A stretch of 64,000 bases of DNA, from positions 62,001 to 126,000 of the forward strand of contig JARYMF010000005.1 of NCBI GenBank assembly GCA_029907255.1. The letters run 5' to 3'. The translations under genes and the position numbers were made by a program. This DNA is from Armatimonadota bacterium (lineage in GTDB: Bacteria; Armatimonadota; UBA5829; DTJY01). The notes beneath the pieces were generated by a model. That model saw nothing but the letters and a program-made list of their open reading frames with translations. It made no database searches and was not told the DNA's origin. Positions 52,299 to 61,466 of this stretch are shown here, piece by piece; position 1 is the stretch's first letter, and every line of letters starts with the position of its first letter.

Positions 52299-53656
52299 AA
52301 GCAACATTAATAGCGCCCCGAATGGAGGAAGAGAAATCCTACGAAGAAGATCCGAAACCTCTTTTTCCTCCGTTATCGCTTATGACAGTGGCATCGCTGA
52401 CCCCCGAAGACGTTGAGGTCGAACTCATTGACGAATCGGTAGAGCCCATAGATTTTGATACAAACGCCGATTTAGTTGGCATCACAGCCACAACAGCGGC
52501 GGCAAATAGAGCATACGAAATAGCCGACTGCTTTCGAGAACGCGGAAAGTGCGTAGTCATTGGGGGAGTCCACGCCACAGCACTGCCCGAGGAAGCGGCG
52601 AATCATGCAGATGCCGTAGTGGTTGGTGAAGCAGAGGGAAAATGGGAGGCAGTAATCGAAGACTTTCGCCAAGGCAGACTACGCAAATTCTATACAAGCG
52701 AAGACCGTCCAAACCCTGAATGCATCCCTTCACCCAGGCGCGACCTAGTTGATGCAAAAGACTACCTTTTTGCGTACACAGTGCAAACTACTCGCGGATG
52801 TCCCTTTAATTGTTCATTCTGCTCAGTAACCTCTTTCTTTGGCCGCACATACCGTATGAGACCTGTGCAAGCCGTTGTGGAAGAAATCCAATCGCTTCCG
52901 GGAAACCTCATTCTAATTGTGGACGACAACATAATGGGACATCCAGCCTATGCAAAGAAACTGTTCGAAGCCCTAAAACCGTTGAAAAAGCAATGGTTTG
53001 GACAGGCTTCGCTCAGTATACTTAAGCACCCGGAGCTAATGACATTAGCCGCCGAAAGTGGGTGTAAGGGACTTTTCATTGGGATGGAGACGCTTTCCGA
53101 CGACACTTTGAAAAACATCGGAAAAACTATCAACACAAAGACAAACTATAAGGAAGTAGTTGCTCGGCTTCATGATGTGGGTATTGCCGTTCTTGCCGCC
53201 TTCATTTTCGGATTTGACGAAGACGACCAAAGTGTATTCGAAAGAACTGTTGAATTTGTTAACCGCGCAAAGATTGATGCGGCGCAATTTTCGATTTTGA
53301 CTCCATTCCCAGGGACGCGGATTTTTCACGAATTTGAATCGGAAGGCAGGATAATAGATAAGAACTGGAGCCATTACGATGGTGCCCACGTCGTATACAA
53401 GCCGGCGCGTTTGAAACCAGAAGCGCTTCTTGAGGGACTGCGAAATGCCTACCGCCAAGTATATTCTACCAGCTCCATACTTCGCAGACTTGGTCCTGCA
53501 CTAAAACTGCGGTTTGCCGCAATTGCACTAAACACGGCATATCGGCGAAGGATTATAAACTGGCTGAAGAAGCTAGGCATTGAACAGCGACAGCAAGCCG
53601 ACCTAATGCCGCCGAGCAGTACACCACATAAGGATTCGCAAATACTAAAGGCTTAG
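52295..53656 (+). CDS. Cobalamin-binding-type radical SAM protein
   Basis: Starts at ATG 52295, overlapping the previous stop, with AGGAGAGGAG about 8 bases upstream. 453 residues: an N-terminal B12-binding-like Rossmann domain (about 1-140; VGITATTAAANRAYEIAD, VVIGGVHATALPEEA, lacking an obvious DxHxxG) and a radical SAM core with TTRGCPFNCSFCSVTSFFG (C159, C163, C166). LILIVDDNIMGHPAYAKKLF and GLFIGMETLSDDTLKNIGK follow the B12-binding radical SAM pattern. A C-terminal DUF4070-like tail (about 370-450) is probable. Such enzymes often methylate or rearrange lipids and natural products. Substrate unknown. Confidence 0.9.
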   Translation: MKATLIAPRMEEEKSYEEDPKPLFPPLSLMTVASLTPEDVEVELIDESVEPIDFDTNADLVGITATTAAANRAYEIADCFRERGKCVVIGGVHATALPEEAANHADAVVVGEAEGKWEAVIEDFRQGRLRKFYTSEDRPNPECIPSPRRDLVDAKDYLFAYTVQTTRGCPFNCSFCSVTSFFGRTYRMRPVQAVVEEIQSLPGNLILIVDDNIMGHPAYAKKLFEALKPLKKQWFGQASLSILKHPELMTLAAESGCKGLFIGMETLSDDTLKNIGKTINTKTNYKEVVARLHDVGIAVLAAFIFGFDEDDQSVFERTVEFVNRAKIDAAQFSILTPFPGTRIFHEFESEGRIIDKNWSHYDGAHVVYKPARLKPEALLEGLRNAYRQVYSTSSILRRLGPALKLRFAAIALNTAYRRRIINWLKKLGIEQRQQADLMPPSSTPHKDSQILKA

Positions 53657-53915
53657 ATTTTGCCCCAAATTGTATGAACTTCGGCTAATCAAAGTTCGCC
53701 GAAAGCCATACAAAAGCCGCCGCAAACTGCCCCAATTTTGCTAGCACTTGAATTTTGAGCAATAATCCGCCAGATAGTTTGCCAGTCTCTCCAACCTCGA
53801 AATATTCCATGGCAAAACAAATCTATTTGCGTCTTTCCATGCAGGGGGGATTGCAAAAAATGCAAGTGAGTTGTAGAATTTTCTGCTGACGCGGTTTTCA
53901 GCGCAGGAGGAGTTC

Positions 53916-54809
53916 ATGAACGAGAGAGAATACCCGGGGGCATGCAAGCTTGCTGGTTTGACGCCAGATGAACTTAGGAACACGATTGTTCGTAAGGAGA
54001 AGCTCTCGCCCACAATAACCCGCATGGAGATAAGAGCCCCGCTAATCGCACGTGCGGCAAAAGCTGGGCAGTTCGTTATGGTTTGGGTTGGCGAAAAGAG
54101 CGAGCGCGTGCCTCTCACAATATGCGATTGGGACGTTGATAAAGGCACAATTACGATTATCTTCCAAGAGGTCGGCTTCAGCACAAAGGAGCTTGGGCGA
54201 CTTGAAGAAGGCGAAGACATTGCAAGCATTGCTGGACCACTTGGAAAGCCGACGGAGATTGACAACTTCGGCACCGCTGTTGTTGTTGGAGGGGGCGTTG
54301 GAACCGCCATTGCGTACCCAATCGCTAAATCACTAAAGAAGGCGAATAATAAACTAATCGTTGTCGTTGGCGCACGCGAGAAATCGCTAGTTTTGCTTGA
54401 GAACGAAATGCGAAAAATCGCCGACGAGCTCATCATCACCACTGACGACGGCTCATATGGGCGCAAGGGATTAGTAACGGATGCGCTCAGCGAACTCCTC
54501 GAATCTCAGAAAGTTGACATGGTATTCGCCGCCGGCCCGCTTCCGATGATGAAAGCTGTTGCAATGACGACACAACCTTACGGCGTTAAGACAATCGTAA
54601 GCCTCGACCCGATTATGATTGACGGCACGGGGATGTGCGGTGGCTGTCGGGTAACAGTCGGCAGAAAGACGATGTTCACATGTGTAGACGGCCCTGATTT
54701 CGATGCCCATCAAGTGGACTGGGATGAACTCAGGGCGCGAAAAGCATACTACTTTGACGAAGAAAACAAAGCCAACGCTAACGCACTTGTTGATGGAGCT
54801 AAGAAGTAA
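53916..54809 (+). CDS. nfnA: Ferredoxin-NADP+ oxidoreductase subunit alpha (NfnA-like)
   Basis: The flavin/iron-sulfur small subunit of the bifurcating NADH-dependent reduced ferredoxin:NADP+ oxidoreductase (also called sulfide dehydrogenase or GltB-like). 297 residues from ATG 53916 with AGGAGGAG 4-10 bases upstream. The FAD-binding part contains RVPLTICDWD, GPLGKPTEID, VGGGVGTAIAYPIAKSLKK (NAD-binding) and the C-terminal 2Fe-2S cysteines MCGGCRV with TCVDGPDFDAHQVDW. It is immediately followed by its large subunit (stop TAA then ATG). The pair could also be a glutamate-synthase-like complex, but this gene order and both lengths fit NfnAB. Confidence 0.93.
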   Translation: MNEREYPGACKLAGLTPDELRNTIVRKEKLSPTITRMEIRAPLIARAAKAGQFVMVWVGEKSERVPLTICDWDVDKGTITIIFQEVGFSTKELGRLEEGEDIASIAGPLGKPTEIDNFGTAVVVGGGVGTAIAYPIAKSLKKANNKLIVVVGAREKSLVLLENEMRKIADELIITTDDGSYGRKGLVTDALSELLESQKVDMVFAAGPLPMMKAVAMTTQPYGVKTIVSLDPIMIDGTGMCGGCRVTVGRKTMFTCVDGPDFDAHQVDWDELRARKAYYFDEENKANANALVDGAKK

Positions 54810-56219
54810 ATGGCAGAGATAAAACCCCGAAACCCAATGCCGCAACAAGATCCCGCGGTTAGGATTAAAAACTTCGACGAGGTTGCTCTTGGTTACACTG
54901 AGGAGCTGGCTTTGGCGGAAGCCGCTCGATGTTTGAATTGCCCGAAGAAACCTTGCGTCGCCGGTTGCCCCGTGAATATTGACATCCCGAAGTTCATCGA
55001 GCTAATCAAGAACAAAGATTACATCGGGGCGGCGCGAGAGATAAAAAGGACGAACTCCCTTCCCGCGATATGCGGAAGAGTTTGCCCACAGGAGGAACAA
55101 TGCGAGAAGGTCTGCGTGCTTGCTAGGAAATATGAGCCCGTCGCAATTGGTCGGTTGGAACGATTTGCCGCGGATTATGAAGCGGCTTGTGCTAATCCTT
55201 TCAACGTTCCAAAGCCCTCGAACCCCGAACTATCGAGGTACCACGTTGCTGTAATAGGGAGCGGCCCCGCGGGACTCACGGTTGCGGGCGACCTTGCAAA
55301 GATAGGCTACTCTGTCACAATATTTGAGGCGCTTCACAAGCTAGGCGGAGTCTTAAGATACGGCATCCCGGAGTTTAGACTCCCTCGCGCAGTGTTGGAC
55401 CGCGAGATAGACTACGTTAAATCGCTTGGCGTCACCTTCCTAACAAATGTAATCATTGGCCGCACGTTCCGACTGAATGATCTATTAGAGCAGGGCTATG
55501 ATGCAGTATTCATCGGGACAGGTGCAGGCGCTCCGAAACTTTTGGGTATACCCGGGGAGAATCTTTCTGGCATCTACTCTGGCAATGAATGGCTCACCAG
55601 AATCAATCTAATGAGGGCGCATCGAGATGACTACGCCACTCCACTTAAGAAACCGAAGAAGGTTTGCGTTGTGGGCGCTGGGAACACGGCAATGGACTGT
55701 GCTAGAACAGCTCTGCGGGTTGGCGCCGAGAAAGTAACGATTGTCTATCGAAGAAGCCGCACTGAGATGCCTGCTCGTGCGGAGGAGGTCGAAAATGCCG
55801 AGCAGGAGGGCGTTGTTTTCCAACTTTTAACAAACCCAAAGCGCTTCATAAGCGACGATAACGGCGCCGTGAGGGCGATGGAATGCCTCCGCATGGAGCT
55901 TGGCGAGCCGGATGAATCAGGCAGACGCCGTCCCATCGCCGTCGAAGGGTCGGAGTTCGAGATTGAATGCGACATGGTGATTGTTGCTCTTGGGCAGAAT
56001 CCCAACCCACTGATTCGCCAGACGACGGAAGGGCTAAAGACGGAGAGTTGGGGAGGCATAATTATTGACCCCGAGACTGGGATGACCTCAATTCCAGGCG
56101 TTTTCGCAGGTGGCGATGCGGTTACCGGCGAGGCTACTGTCATCTCGGCGATGGGCGCGGGCAAGATTGCAGCGAGAGGCATAGATAAATACATACGGGA
56201 GAAATACGGACTGGAATAG
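54810..56219 (+). CDS. nfnB: NADPH-dependent glutamate synthase-like large subunit (NfnB/GltA-like)
   Basis: 469 residues. Two 4Fe-4S clusters in the N-terminal third: ARCLNCPKKPCVAGCPVNID and ICGRVCPQEEQCEKVCVLA. Then two nucleotide domains: VIGSGPAGLTVAGDLAKIGY (FAD), VVGAGNTAMDCARTALRVGA (NADPH), ending IPGVFAGGDAVTGEATVISA and GAGKIAARGIDKYI. Partner of the preceding gene, with no gap between them. Together they would exchange electrons between NADH, NADPH and ferredoxin in the cytoplasm, consistent with an anaerobic or facultative lifestyle (inference). Confidence 0.94.
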   Translation: MAEIKPRNPMPQQDPAVRIKNFDEVALGYTEELALAEAARCLNCPKKPCVAGCPVNIDIPKFIELIKNKDYIGAAREIKRTNSLPAICGRVCPQEEQCEKVCVLARKYEPVAIGRLERFAADYEAACANPFNVPKPSNPELSRYHVAVIGSGPAGLTVAGDLAKIGYSVTIFEALHKLGGVLRYGIPEFRLPRAVLDREIDYVKSLGVTFLTNVIIGRTFRLNDLLEQGYDAVFIGTGAGAPKLLGIPGENLSGIYSGNEWLTRINLMRAHRDDYATPLKKPKKVCVVGAGNTAMDCARTALRVGAEKVTIVYRRSRTEMPARAEEVENAEQEGVVFQLLTNPKRFISDDNGAVRAMECLRMELGEPDESGRRRPIAVEGSEFEIECDMVIVALGQNPNPLIRQTTEGLKTESWGGIIIDPETGMTSIPGVFAGGDAVTGEATVISAMGAGKIAARGIDKYIREKYGLE

Positions 56220-56358
56220 AAGTCAACTGCTGGCGTACGGGACTCCTTCGCCCCCAGTGTTCACGAGGCTATCTGCGTTTAATGCCCAGCAAATCCCAAC
56301 TCAAACACCCCAACAACCGTTGCCGTCGGGGATAATGAGCATCGGACCGCAGTGCTCT

Positions 56359-56538
56359 TCAAAATTGCCTCGACTTGCTTAGAGCGATAAGTATTATAGC
56401 CAATAGGGCGGCTGCCAATCCAAGCCAGAAAGAAACACGCGCACCAAGTAATACAGGCTCATCCGGACGCCATCTGCTCGAAACGACATAAAGCGCAATA
56501 ATAAGCACCACGAGAAGAACTAATTCGGCTGTCTTCAT
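56359..56538 (-). CDS. 59-residue membrane protein with two predicted helices
   Basis: The minus strand opens at ATG 56538, with AAGAGG just upstream and AGGAAGG a little further, and stops at 56359. The protein begins MKTAELVLLVVLIIALYVV, a hydrophobic helix, has a short loop SSRWRPDEPV, then a second helix (ARVSFWLGLAAALLAIILIA) and the basic end LSKSRQF. No family recognised. It lies in the 430-base gap between nfnB and the heparinase gene, immediately downstream of which the rest of the gap (56220-56358, 56539-56648) shows nothing. Its short length makes it easy to miss. Confidence 0.6.
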   Translation of the reverse strand: MKTAELVLLVVLIIALYVVSSRWRPDEPVLLGARVSFWLGLAAALLAIILIALSKSRQF

Positions 56539-56648
56539 CCTCTTTAATCCTTCCTAAGCTCTTTGCTCTTGCAAGCTGTGCGGCTCAGAAATGCCAGATG
56601 CGATTTTAAAGATTACTACCCGAACACTCTTGTTACAAAAAACTTATT

Positions 56649-59600
56649 TTAGCGTTGCTTTACAAATCTAACGGCATCAGCCACAAAGTATCTGCCATCC
56701 TCTTTGGAACGATTAACGCCCTTAATAGTATTACCAATTGCGTTGAAATCGAACACACCTAAAGTAGCCCATTTTCCTGCGTTCTTTTGCTGGTCTATAA
56801 TCTGCGAAGACCTGCTATTCACAATGTATTCGACTTCGTGGCTGAGCGGCAGAAGCGAACGTGGAATGTGAACTTGTACTTCATACTTGCCGGTATCAGG
56901 TAAGATTACCCTCCACTCAGCCCATTCATTGCGCCCAACGTCGGTCTCATGCTGAAGATATGAAATGCCAATCGGCTCGCCATCCGGCATCGGTCCCCAC
57001 TCTCGACTTTCCATGCGTGAAAACCCAAGGTCGGTGTCATCTACGACAACTGCTTTCGGCTTATCGGCAAATGGATAACACACTTCGCCAAAGAACTTCC
57101 GCGGTGGACCGCCGTTTATCGAGACAAACGAACATTTTCCGCCATTTATTCTTAGCGACGGCTCCTCTTCCCGGCACCAGACGCGAAGTATTCCATTGTT
57201 GTACTCCACATCTAACGTGCCAATCTGCCTATCAGACTTCGCGAGAAGAGTGTTTCCCAACCAAATCTCCGACCCCTCAACCCACGAGAACGCCTTAACC
57301 CTGCCGTCTCTTAAGATGCGGATAAGCGATGCCCGAGCAACTGCAGAAAATTCGCTCGATGATATTTTGCGGATATTCGGTTCCAAAGGGCGGCACAATC
57401 CAATGTAATCTTTGCCCCAAACTGTTTTAACCGAAAATGCATAAATGCCAGGAACGTCCAACGGAATAAGACTTTTGACCGCAACCCTTTTGCAGCCCTC
57501 CTCAGCTTTCCAGGGATAGAGAAGAGTTGCCAGCGATGTTTTGCCACTTGCAAGCTTTTCGTACACAACAACTGGGGCATTTTCCTTTACACCGGCCTTG
57601 AAGGCAACATAGCCGTCCTCCTTCCGCGCTGTTAGGCCTTCGCGGAGTATGGGGACAACAGCAATGTTGCCGCCACTGGGGTATGTAGTTTCGGCGACCA
57701 AGCGTGAGTTTAGCTTTACCTCGCCGGGGGCGAAGTGCCAATACTGTTCCAGCTTGTGATTTCCCTCAAAGTATAGCTGGTCGCTCACGAGCCAGTAGTC
57801 AGGCTTTACGAAAATAATTTCACGGTCGCTAACAGTATGCTGATAAAAGCGATTGCGGCCATCGAAATAATCCATAAACTTCGTTGAAGCCCAGTGAGAA
57901 TACTCTGTCGTTCGCCCATAATTCTCATAATTCCGTCCGTCTATCAAGACAACATTGTGGGCTTTTGCAATCCAAAACCAGTCATGGTCAGCTGAGTAAT
58001 TATACCTGCCAGGATCAACTAACAAAGGTCTGCCAAACGCATAAACTACGGGAGCGGTGAGGTCGAAGTGCCCATGCGTGCCAATCCAATTGCCATTGTG
58101 GACGGCAAGATAGGTTGAATCTTCAAAATTACCGCGCATAAAATAATAGCCACTGCAAGGAAAACAATTAGAGATGGGCGACGGCTGCTTCCCCTTCTTT
58201 CCTTGAGTAGCAAAGTACTCTAGATCTTGGCGGCCTAGAATCTTTGCGACCTCAGACAGTTCCTCCGCATAGTTCTCACTGTCGGAATCTCCGAACATTG
58301 GCGTCATTCCGTTTGGCTGGGTCAAGTATCCTAAAAAGGTATACATTTTGCCCAAGATGTCCCGCATATCCGAAGGAATGGGGATTCCCTTTTCATTTGC
58401 TCGAATGAGAAGCGACTTTAGGCGGCGAGCACAAATACCGTGGTAGTTCGGCGCTGCTTCGTTAAGTACGCCATCGGCGCATAAAGATTCATGCGAAAGC
58501 TCCACAAGCTTCTTAACGGCAAAATCCGCCCATTCGCGCCAGTATTTGTATTCGGGGTTGTCTAGCGCATTGTTTAGAAGCGCATCGTATACCTGAAATC
58601 CCCAATTGCCGCCCCACCCCTGACCGCCATTGGTAATACCGCTGTAGAGAAGCTTGCCGAATTGAATTTGAAAGTGGATAAAAGCCATGCGTGTGTCGGT
58701 TTCAAGATTCGGTGATTTCATCAACTCCCCATAATAATACCAAGCATTACCGCCAAACTTGCGCGCAATTTGAAGGCCTGAATAAGCAGCATTATTCCAG
58801 TCAACTCCTGGTTTTGTTGGCGGTGGATTATCAAGCATCCAAGCAACATAAAACTCGTTTGCCTTCTTTGCGTACCTTTCATCGCCGCTGTTTATATATG
58901 CATAGCCCAAGATTCTAGGAAGCCCCCAATTGCAAAGATACTCGGCAAGACCTCCTTTGCCAGGAACAGGATTCGCCCACCAATTTATGCGCTCACCAAG
59001 ATAGAAATCCAAGCCTTGGTGCTCGACCACATGCTTTAGAGCTTTCTCGGCGGGAGTGAAATTTGCCTGCGGATTCTTCTTTGGCATTATCTTGGGGTCG
59101 TGCCACTGAGAAAGCGATCGAGAATCAAAATGAGCAACCGTCTCTTTGATTGCTTGTTCCCAATTCTCCGCCTTGACGGCTAATTTAACCTTTTCCATAC
59201 CGGGCGCATCAAGGTCAAAATCAGAGAAAAGCTCACGCATCAAGGTTTCATGGTCAGCCTTGCGCTTGACTAACACTTTAAAAAATAGATTACCATTCGC
59301 ATCGGCATATATCCCGGCTCTGCCATCGCCTTTGCCGTTATGGGTTAGCTCAAAATAGTAGCTTTTATTCGGCTCTGCTGGACAACGAACATAGAAAGGA
59401 TTTTCGCCTAGCACGTTCTTAACGGTTACATCACTTAGGGTATATTCAGCAAGCTTCCTGGACTTTGCTTGCGAGTCCCACAAAGTTAGCGTCACAGCTT
59501 CTCCGGACTGCCATTGCTCAGGCGATTGATCAAGGTATACGGTTATGCGGAATATTTCGTGGACATTCTCGCCTGTGGTAAAACTATGTCCTATAGGGGA

Positions 59601-59771
59601 GTTAGAGGTCACCTCGAGCCGAAGTTCTTTGCCACCGGACATCTGGTCAACGATTGCATAATTAAGGATATCGTCTAACACCTGTCCGGCAGCCGCGTAA
59701 GAAATGGAGGCAATAATCAATAGAATCTGGCAAAAGGTCTTCTGCACAGATAAAAGTCGAGAGTCAACCAC
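56649..59771 (-). CDS. Secreted heparinase II/III-family lyase with C-terminal golvesin-like domain
   Basis: 1040 residues starting at GTG 59771 (GGGAGG about 14 bases upstream); signal peptide (QILLIIASISYAAAG). Residues 30-170 are a beta-rich domain of unknown type. About 250-520 is an alginate-lyase/heparinase-type helical toroid (SLCADGVLNEAAPNYHG). About 540-760 is the heparinase II/III beta-sandwich with YLAVHNGNWIGTHGHFDLTA and LIDGRNYENYG, which contain the expected His and Tyr near the active site. About 895-1037 resembles the golvesin/xanthan-lyase C-terminal domain (EWAEWRVILPDTGKYEVQVH). It should cleave uronic-acid polysaccharides outside the cell; the substrate is unknown. Confidence 0.9.
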   Translation of the reverse strand: MVDSRLLSVQKTFCQILLIIASISYAAAGQVLDDILNYAIVDQMSGGKELRLEVTSNSPIGHSFTTGENVHEIFRITVYLDQSPEQWQSGEAVTLTLWDSQAKSRKLAEYTLSDVTVKNVLGENPFYVRCPAEPNKSYYFELTHNGKGDGRAGIYADANGNLFFKVLVKRKADHETLMRELFSDFDLDAPGMEKVKLAVKAENWEQAIKETVAHFDSRSLSQWHDPKIMPKKNPQANFTPAEKALKHVVEHQGLDFYLGERINWWANPVPGKGGLAEYLCNWGLPRILGYAYINSGDERYAKKANEFYVAWMLDNPPPTKPGVDWNNAAYSGLQIARKFGGNAWYYYGELMKSPNLETDTRMAFIHFQIQFGKLLYSGITNGGQGWGGNWGFQVYDALLNNALDNPEYKYWREWADFAVKKLVELSHESLCADGVLNEAAPNYHGICARRLKSLLIRANEKGIPIPSDMRDILGKMYTFLGYLTQPNGMTPMFGDSDSENYAEELSEVAKILGRQDLEYFATQGKKGKQPSPISNCFPCSGYYFMRGNFEDSTYLAVHNGNWIGTHGHFDLTAPVVYAFGRPLLVDPGRYNYSADHDWFWIAKAHNVVLIDGRNYENYGRTTEYSHWASTKFMDYFDGRNRFYQHTVSDREIIFVKPDYWLVSDQLYFEGNHKLEQYWHFAPGEVKLNSRLVAETTYPSGGNIAVVPILREGLTARKEDGYVAFKAGVKENAPVVVYEKLASGKTSLATLLYPWKAEEGCKRVAVKSLIPLDVPGIYAFSVKTVWGKDYIGLCRPLEPNIRKISSSEFSAVARASLIRILRDGRVKAFSWVEGSEIWLGNTLLAKSDRQIGTLDVEYNNGILRVWCREEEPSLRINGGKCSFVSINGGPPRKFFGEVCYPFADKPKAVVVDDTDLGFSRMESREWGPMPDGEPIGISYLQHETDVGRNEWAEWRVILPDTGKYEVQVHIPRSLLPLSHEVEYIVNSRSSQIIDQQKNAGKWATLGVFDFNAIGNTIKGVNRSKEDGRYFVADAVRFVKQR

Positions 59772-59888
59772 TAAGATTAGAAAACCTCCCTAGAAGCATC
59801 AGGCATGCCAAAGCCAGCCTTATTCAAAAATTTACAAGGCTTTAAATGCTACCTATCCCAAAAACATACTCTCCACTAAATGGCAAGC

Positions 59889-61187
59889 CTATTGAGCATA
59901 TTTTTCACGGACCCGCTTAGCTATTACGCAAAATCTTTGGGCAAGGTCGGAGATGGAGTGAACCTCCTGGCCTATCAAATAAGTCGTAAGCTTGTCATTG
60001 AAAGGCGATACCCACTTTGCGGGGAGTTTTCCTGCGCCGAGGATAGCACCCATAATCGAACCCGCGGTGGCACCAGTGCAGTCAGTATCTATGCCGCCCA
60101 TAACAGTATGCGAAATTGTCTTTTCAAAGTCACCGTCCCCATAGAAAAGGCCTGCAATCGTAATAGCAGCATTGTTTAGAGTGTGCGCGTTGCTCATGCC
60201 AGCGTATTTTTCCTCGATGCGGCCCAAGGTAGTTTCCCAATCGCCATCGGCTTTGCACCAACGAAGTGTTTGCTTTACAGTTTCAGCCAAACGGCATTTT
60301 GCTGGAATCTCAGAAAGCCCAACTTGCAAGCATTTTATTGGATCATCAATAACAAACGCCGCCGCAATCACAGCCGAGAAAAACATCTCGCCATAGGTCC
60401 CATTCATCACATGGCTCACTGAGGCATCGCGATATGCAAATTCAGCCGCAATTTCAGGCAAGCCGGGAGCCGCATATCCCCAAGGATCCGACCGTATGTC
60501 TGCGCCAATCCACTCCATGTATGGATTGCCCTTTAGCGCCGTTTTTGGCGGTTTAATCCCTTTCTTAAGGTTTTCGAGTGCCACATGCTCCGCCGTGCAC
60601 GCCATCGGCAAGTACTTAAGCCATAATCGTCCTACGTCTTCGGTCGTGAAATCAATCCCAACTTCCTCTAGAATAAGCAAACCAAGCACCGTATATGCAA
60701 GGTCATCGTCTGGTCCAACGTGATCAATATTGTCCCTGAAAAAGTTATCCATCGGCTCGGAGTAGTGGATGCCTGAACGGTGCGTAAACTTCCAATACTC
60801 AGCAAGCGGATAAGGCTGTCCAAGTTTGAGTGCAAAATACTTTATCTTCTTTCGACTCCATCCCTCCACAGGAATGCCTAAAATACAGCCTGCGCTCCTT
60901 CCAAGCAATGCGCCGAGCATTTTGTCGTAAAGCTTATCGTCTGTGAGGCTATACGGCAGCGTGCGTGGCCCTTTGGGTCGAGCAAGCCTTATATGTTCTA
61001 GCTCTACCGGCTCGTGATATTTGGTTGTAAACGGAGGATTAACCCTTTCGAGTATCCGCGATAAGTCTGCCAAAAAGCCACGGGCTTCTTTTTCAATTGC
61101 CGAGACATCTGCACCCTGTTCCTTTCGCAATTCAAGCCAAGCCTTAAAAGTCTGGTATTCTTGATCAAGCTTTGGAAAGTACGACAC
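59889..61187 (-). CDS. ADP-ribosylglycohydrolase-family protein
   Basis: I start at GTG 61187 (VSYFPKLDQEYQTFK), with AAGGAGA 7-8 bases upstream; the frame opens at 61238 but with no site. 433 residues. The family signatures are GALLGRSAGCILGIPVEGWS, DHVGPDDDLAYTVLGLLIL (metal-binding acidic cluster) and GGIDTDCTGATAGSIMGAIL (second acidic cluster, TDCTGA). These bind two magnesium ions in DraG-like enzymes, which remove ADP-ribose from proteins. In genomes like this many homologues are thought to act on small molecules, so the substrate is open. No ADP-ribosyltransferase lies nearby. Confidence 0.92.
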   Translation of the reverse strand: MSYFPKLDQEYQTFKAWLELRKEQGADVSAIEKEARGFLADLSRILERVNPPFTTKYHEPVELEHIRLARPKGPRTLPYSLTDDKLYDKMLGALLGRSAGCILGIPVEGWSRKKIKYFALKLGQPYPLAEYWKFTHRSGIHYSEPMDNFFRDNIDHVGPDDDLAYTVLGLLILEEVGIDFTTEDVGRLWLKYLPMACTAEHVALENLKKGIKPPKTALKGNPYMEWIGADIRSDPWGYAAPGLPEIAAEFAYRDASVSHVMNGTYGEMFFSAVIAAAFVIDDPIKCLQVGLSEIPAKCRLAETVKQTLRWCKADGDWETTLGRIEEKYAGMSNAHTLNNAAITIAGLFYGDGDFEKTISHTVMGGIDTDCTGATAGSIMGAILGAGKLPAKWVSPFNDKLTTYLIGQEVHSISDLAQRFCVIAKRVREKYAQ

Positions 61188-61466
61188 TTTGGTTTCTCCT
61201 TGATACTCGCAGGCAAAAAGGCACCTGCAGAATTTCACTTATATTTAAGAAACTCTCCAACCGACTTTGCAGGAAAAACTTACACCAAGACGAAGTTTCT
61301 GATAATTAGTAGATTTTGTCAAGACTTAGCCAAGCCACCCACAGCTTAAAAGCAAAATATGAATTTAACGGTTGTCTGGAAAACCGGCATACAGGAGGAG
61401 TCAAGGCTCTCGGGTAGAAATATAATAAGGCTTAAAATTGAATTAAAAGGAGAAGTCGCGAAAACG

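Noticed and set aside
53741-54466. 241-codon ORF on the minus strand
   Set aside because: It lies antisense to nfnA, whose motifs, ribosome-binding site and coupling to nfnB are clear; the translation is Ser-rich with no recognisable domain.
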